NCBI GenBank assembly: GCA_024364805.1
Contig: CM044489.1
Location: 32,454,134 to 32,481,632 of the forward strand
Length of the DNA: 27,499 nucleotides
Source of the DNA: Euprymna scolopes
Lineage: Eukaryota > Mollusca > Cephalopoda > Sepiida > Sepiolidae
Reading direction: 5' to 3'
Part shown: piece after piece, positions 23,290 through 27,499 of the stretch
Position numbering within the stretch: position 1 is the stretch's first letter
Layout: every line of letters starts with the position of its first letter
Notes under the pieces: model-generated
The model's database searches: none
Told to the model about the DNA's origin: nothing
What the model saw: only the letters and a program-made list of their open reading frames with translations
Position numbers and translations under genes: made by a program

Positions 23290-23345
23290 CGGGATAGTCA
23301 TATACTTAAACGTGCTTTTGCACGTTTAAGTATATGACTATCCCG
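23290..23345. repeat. Perfect 26-bp palindrome with 4-nt loop
   Basis: The arm 23290-23315 (cgggatagtcatatac...) pairs without mismatch with 23320-23345 across the loop tttt. It lies midway between the two inverted arms. Its perfection amid diverged repeats suggests recent origin or correction. Confidence 0.97.
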
Positions 23346-23447
23346 TGGAATTGTTTCGAATAGGTCGAAAAAGCTCATATCGAATGTAGTAAATCTATTT
23401 TAAAATATTTAAGATTTTAGGTGTGATGTTTTACACTAAAAATAAAA

Positions 23448-23579
23448 CGTGTATCATTATTACTTAAAACAAAATCATTTACACAAATAATAATAAAGCA
23501 TGTTATTTCGTATTGGAATTATAAATTTAAAAAATGATATGGAATACGGACCTACTGCAATAATAACGTTAATGTTTAG
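23448..23579. repeat. Inverted arm, right (132 bp)
   Basis: Starts cgtgtatcattattactt and ends gttaatgtttag. It begins exactly where similarity between the two direct-repeat copies ends. Confidence 0.9.
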
Positions 23580-24581
23580 AAAATCATTCTTAATATGAGG
23601 AAAGAAGGGTATATGTGTTGTACATTATCCTAGAAATTATAAAAATTATTTTATATTCATGCTGTTAATCACAGGTGCTAGCGAATTTAAAATTATTCCA
23701 TACATAATTTTCGTAAGTCGCGTCCTAGATTAGGTAATATATTCTTTTGCCGGAGATAGCAAATGCTATATAGACATCAGAAATTACTCTCTCCTAAGAA
23801 TAACATCATGATCAAAGCAAATTTTCTCATTGTGTTATACTGTCCTTTGTATCTGTTTATATCTTATATGTTTTTATATCGAGTGATGTGGTTCACGCTG
23901 GATCAACTGTCCCTAACCGTGTCAGATATATACTCGGAGTCAAAATAATGAAAAGTAAATGCTATTATTCTAGGCCTTGTAATAATATTATCGTATTCCC
24001 CGTCACAAAAATGCTATAAAATCAATTTAACGGGCTACATATAATTTTTTCAGTCTAAACATTGTGACATAAATTACAAGACTTAATTTAAAGAAAACAT
24101 GAACATCTGTCTGAACATGTAAGAGTATGAACAAGTAATTGTAGTTGATACTTCAATAATGAAATTAATAAATAAAACTTTTTAACGTTTATCAGAAACT
24201 ATTCAATTATATAATACAAAATATGTTGGTAAATTGTTTGGCTCTAATATACGAAACCAGTTTATACGCTGAAAAAAAACAATCTTTATACTAGCTATTC
24301 TTCTGTTACATGTCCTGATACTTGAAAAGAGAGTGAATAAGACAAATTGTATGAAATAATGTCTACCTCTATTAAACTGTAATTTGCGAGATTAGTTCCA
24401 TCCTTATATTTATTACTAAAAAATCGGATGATCATATGCATTATATAAAAAAATTATGCCTGCAAAATTATCCACACACAATATACCTTTACTTTTCACA
24501 ATATGTCAAATTAAATTACACGAGTAAGTTTGTAAAGTGCACAAACTTAAACCAATCTGTAGTTTTCTTATGTGAGACATC
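23580..24581. other. Unassigned AT-rich DNA between direct repeats
   Basis: A 61-codon frame at 23763-23948 is hydrophobic and shows no known motif. No element recognised. Confidence 0.45.
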
Positions 24582-25195
24582 TGTCATTCATATTACCTTT
24601 GTGCAAATCTTATAATTTTCAAATCCTCATCTATGAATAACCTATTACAGAATATCTTTTTAGAGAATACATAATAATTAATTTATAAACTAATATTCAC
24701 AGTATTTAATAACTATAGAAAAATATTGGTTTATGAGGCGTTAACGAAAACGATAACTTACGGTTTTATTTCTTCGTAACCTTAGGTCTGGTTAAAGCTT
24801 GAATAATATCAAGAAACTAAAAAGTGAAAACTTTATAAGAAGAAAAGCGAGAAAGAGGGTGTAAGGTTGGAAATGGGAAGACCGGTTTGTATAGTAGTAA
24901 ACTATTATGCAAGCTGATGCAAAAGACTGTGAATACATTACATATCTCAAGCTGAGCGTGACCTTTTTAATATGTGGGAGGGGTTATGCCATCAAAGTAC
25001 ACAATATATTTCATAACCCAACTTGTCTGAGATTTTTAGCCTTGGAAGAAAATAATGTTAAGAACTCATAAAATAATTCAACGTAATCTGGGTGGCATTG
25101 TTTCGATGAGTTCGAAAAAACTCTCATCAAATGTAGTTATTATTCAAATCTATTTTAAAATACTGAAGATTTTAGGTGCATTTTTTTACACAAAA
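24582..25195 (+). repeat. Long direct repeat, copy 2
   Basis: Matches copy 1 over its length, as listed there, but lacks the inverted arm and the perfect palindrome. The segment 24950-25080 differs from copy 1, so one copy has replaced or lost sequence there. Confidence 0.75.
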
Positions 25196-25417
25196 AATAA
25201 CTACTAACTGCAGTGAACGAATACAATTTACCAAGTAGAATTTATGAGTCCATATTCGTTTTTATTCTTATTGTCTTAATTGCAAATGCCATTGCGTAGA
25301 ATGTATTATGTGTATTGGAATAATTGTTGCATAGGTGGGGGCTTTTTAGAGAGACACGGGATACATATTGATGACGGGAAGAAGAGACCTTTATACATTT
25401 TACTATTTATTTTTTTA
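25196..25417. other. Unassigned DNA
   Basis: Nothing recognised. Confidence 0.45.
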
Positions 25418-25858
25418 TTAGTCTGTGGACTCATATAACATATATTTCAAGAGGAGGGTTATCAGTTTTTTTTTCCTGGGGTTTATCTCTATCGGGTCGG
25501 TCATTTTCCTTTTACTGAGGGACTGGCATTGTACGGCTGCTTCTGGTGTTACCAAGTCGAACGTGTCATATATCTGACCCATTACTTCTTGTACAGCAGG
25601 AGGTAGTCTTTCGTCATCTGCTATACGTTGCTGAATTTGGTTTTTTGTCAGTAAATCTTGAACCTTCGGTAATGTAGACCATCCACCAGATCCTTTTCTA
25701 GACCTTTCCTAGTTCCCACATCGTACTATTATTTTTGTGTACCTGAGAAAATATCATTTTACCACGTAAATACGGTTTTTAGGACCTATAGTATTTGATG
25801 GTTTCACATGTTTTGGCAAAAGTTTCTTGAAGACCGTCCTAATTTTCTTCGAAAACAT
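25418..25858 (-). pseudogene. Unrecognised, interrupted minus-strand reading frame
   Basis: Two open stretches share one minus-strand frame. The upstream one starts with ATG at 25858 and reads MFSKKIRTVFKKLLPKHVKP, a basic amphipathic start, then NTIGPKNRIYVVK. The downstream one reads KGSGGWSTLPKVQDLLTKNQ, then ADDERLPPAVQEVMGQIYDT, FDLVTPEAAV and SKRKMTDPIEINP. The mix of charged, proline and hydrophobic residues looks like real protein and unlike translated AT-rich DNA. The gap between them is short and not open, so the gene is either broken or has a very short intron. I do not recognise the family. It could be a small host gene (the basic start would suit a mitochondrial protein, by inference only) or part of a decayed mobile element. 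Confidence 0.4.
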
Positions 25859-25919
25859 TTACTTGTTAGGAAATAGGTCGAACATTAGAAAGAAATATGG
25901 TAAATCATATTGTAGACAC

Positions 25920-26110
25920 GTTTTACCGGAAGTGATGTTCAGCTGATCGGATCTGCATGTGAGTCACGTGATCAGGTTAGTTTGAGTTAGAGAGTTTGTG
26001 TTTGGACGTAGATAAGAACAGACGACATAACAGGTCGTCCCCTCCCCTTCACTGGGGGGACACTGACCTGTATAAAAATAAGACTTTTTATTAACCACGC
26101 AAACAAAGAT
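25920..26110 (-). promoter_or_regulatory. Promoter-like segment upstream of the interrupted frame
   Basis: It contains an ETS-type site (ccggaagtg, 25926-25934) and a USF/E-box palindrome (tcacgtga, 25964-25971), both common in TATA-less animal housekeeping promoters, plus a cccctcccc box near 26040. On the plus strand tataaaaata (26071-26080) resembles a TATA box. On the minus strand a purine-rich run (gaaggggaggggacga) directly precedes tgttatgtcg, which could instead be the polypurine tract and start of an old Ty3/Gypsy terminal repeat, given the pol debris upstream. The sequence does not decide between these. Confidence 0.3.
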
Positions 26111-26244
26111 ATTCACTTTCCATTCTGATGTGTTGTCTAAAAGTAAGTGTGTCTTATGGGTGATTGAGATTTCCTTTCATTTCGAATAGGGTCAACATGG
26201 AAAAATTCATGGGTAGAAATCCGATAGTTTCCGCTAAGGTATAT

Positions 26245-26403
26245 GCCGATTCATCTGATTTAAATGTTGTTTCATTTCTTTGATGAAACTATCTTCTTCA
26301 GCCTCCCTTATTATATCTTCCAAAGTGACTGGTAGTTCCTTGATCTTATTACATAGTATTTGTGTATAGTCCTTTCACTTTGTGGTTATGGTATTACTGT
26401 CTT
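26245..26403 (-). mobile_element. Ty3/Gypsy pol fossil fragment (duplicate piece)
   Basis: On the minus strand it encodes KELPVTLEDIIREAEEDSF, which resembles the linker between RNase H and integrase in Ty3/Gypsy pol. It is about 95% identical to 27188-27343, far closer than the rest of the neighbourhood. The element is broken. I see no intact integrase or terminal repeats. Confidence 0.6.
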
Positions 26404-27187
26404 GAAGGCAGTCGCGATTACCGACCTGGAAAATAGTTTTCCAATATAGCAGAGCGGAATATATTTCTGTCCAGCGTTAGGGATCAAATGGAATGCCCAT
26501 GACATGCATACAGGGCAGAAGAGGAAATGGCAGGAATGGCCATAATATGAATCACTCAGATAAGTAAAAGTTAATTTGTTTTTCAGAAAACCCCAGAGTT
26601 TTGGTGACGTGGACAATTTTAATTTCCATGGATCTGTTATTTTGTTGTTGAACTTTTATTTTGATGAAGGATTGTCTAGAAGTTTATAAGTAAATCATTT
26701 TTCTTTTGGAAACGACTTTGTATTTTAATTGCAAATGTCTATGTAATTTGTAAACAACTGTGATCTTTTTTATTTTTGATGATATTTTGTGAAATGGTGA
26801 AGGCGATGCAGCCAGCCTCAGAAGTTGATGACGTGGACAATTTGGGGTTTCTATGAATCTGTGTTTTGTTATTTGTAATTTTATTCTTGGTGAGATGAGA
26901 CTTTGTGTCTGCTTATCAGGAATTTTGTTATTATTACTTTTATGTAATTGATGTTTTCTCGAATCAGTATTGTGCAGGTTTTCTTGTTCTTTGACATGTA
27001 TTTTTTTTCGCATAATGAAGAAGGAGTAATCTTTGAGATGTGAGGTTTATTTAAATTTAAAATTCCTTCGCGTAGTTCCAAGGTGCCTCGTATGAAAATC
27101 CTTTAGAATTTTTTTTGTAGTGTAGCTGAGATTACTACTCTTTCTTGGTATAGCAGTACCTCATTGTATATAGAATAAGCTTCCGCC
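26404..27187. other. Unassigned DNA between Gypsy pieces
   Basis: Frames of 66-109 codons on the minus strand are low-complexity and show no domain. A local duplication lies inside (26604-26690 and 26826-26912). Confidence 0.45.
26604..26912 (+). repeat. Local duplication, about 85 bp, 220 bp apart
   Basis: 26604-26690 and 26826-26912 share gacgtggacaattt, tctatgaatctgt / tccatggatctgt, tttgtt and a following t-rich part. The match is imperfect and its origin unknown. Confidence 0.6.
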
Positions 27188-27499
27188 GCCGATTCATCCG
27201 ATTGAAATTATGTTTCATTTCTTTGAAACTATCTTCTTCAGCCTCCCTTATTATATCTTCCAAAGTGACTGGTAGTTCCTTGATCGTATTACATAGTATT
27301 TGTGTATAGTCCTTTCACTTTGTGGTGACGCTATTACTGTCTTCCAACGGTCCCCTTGATTTCAGGATAAATCGCGAAAATCCGTCTGCGTGACTTAACT
27401 TTGAAGATATAAGAAATTCCATACTGAAATCGAAATTAAATCGAATGCCCCCTCTAGACGTGTAAGCCATTTTGAGCTTCAGATGGTTCGCTGTTACAC
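27188..27499 (-). mobile_element. Ty3/Gypsy pol fossil, RNase H end and linker, cut by window edge
   Basis: Minus-strand reading gives FNFDFSMEFLISSKLSHADG followed by FSRFI. This is the Y-x-F-x-(I/F)-x-Y...ADALSR signature at the end of the Ty3/Gypsy RNase H domain. The linker KELPVTLEDIIREAEEDSF follows. The upstream reverse transcriptase would lie beyond the right edge of the window. The copy is old and broken; no integrase is visible downstream. Confidence 0.75.

Larger units (their letters stand above)
22740..23447 (+). repeat. Long direct repeat, copy 1
   Basis: Ordered words are shared with 24582-25195: ataacctattacag, acataataatta, tttataaactaatatt, gataacttacggtttta, gaaaa.cgagaaagagg.tgtaaggtt, attgtttcga, aatctattttaaaata and gattttaggtg. 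Copy 1 carries two insertions that copy 2 lacks: the 132-bp left arm (22893-23024) and a perfect palindrome (23290-23345). I see no coding domain; the family is unknown. Confidence 0.75.

Noticed and set aside
26684-27081. 109- and 66-codon minus-strand frames as Gypsy integrase
   Set aside because: No HHCC or DDE signature; Lys/Asn-rich composition fits AT-rich DNA.

Overview
This window looks like intergenic or intronic DNA from a large, AT-rich, repeat-laden animal genome. Long (TA)n, (CT)n and (GT)n tracts, a CR1/Jockey-type LINE present in four pieces, Penelope-like elements, tRNA- and 5S-derived sequences and Ty3/Gypsy debris fit a marine invertebrate. A cephalopod mollusc such as an octopus is my best guess, by overall style and not by any diagnostic gene. 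I see no complete, clearly functional host gene.

Layout. 1-2.1 kb: a 5'-truncated LINE 3' end, dinucleotide repeats and a 5S rRNA-derived fragment. 2.4-6.4 kb: mostly unassignable unique DNA, with one short gag-like zinc-knuckle frame and a weak GPCR-like remnant on the minus strand. 6.45-8.2 kb: a possible foldback DNA element with 16-bp ends and a large nested palindrome. 8.2-10.9 kb: two diverged Penelope-like copies in opposite orientations with their 5' sides facing each other; the rightward one is interrupted by about 950 bp. 10.98-11.58 kb: two tandem copies of a SINE-like unit with a tRNA-Ser(GCU)-like segment. 11.6-13.6 kb: unassigned, with one faint tandem duplication. 13.6-14.3 kb: a minus-strand LINE 3' end.

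About 15.96-19.33 kb: the longest LINE copy, with endonuclease, reverse transcriptase and C-terminal region all recognisable but broken by frameshifts, stops and small deletions. 19.5-22.7 kb: a diverged minisatellite of roughly 20-bp units (TTTTATTACTTTCACATTT-like), interrupted by another LINE 3' end. 22.7-25.2 kb: a long direct repeat whose left copy alone carries two 132-bp inverted arms and a perfect 26-bp palindrome. 25.4-26.1 kb: an unrecognised, interrupted minus-strand reading frame next to a promoter-like segment. 26.2-27.5 kb: minus-strand Ty3/Gypsy pol debris, part of it duplicated.

The elements do not form a pathway. They record repeated insertion, truncation and local duplication, and several element ends abut (TA)n tracts. 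The best candidates for something undescribed are the foldback element, the inverted-arm/palindrome structure in the 22.7-25.2 kb repeat, and the interrupted minus-strand frame at 25.4-25.9 kb. All calls come from reading the sequence by eye; no database search was possible.
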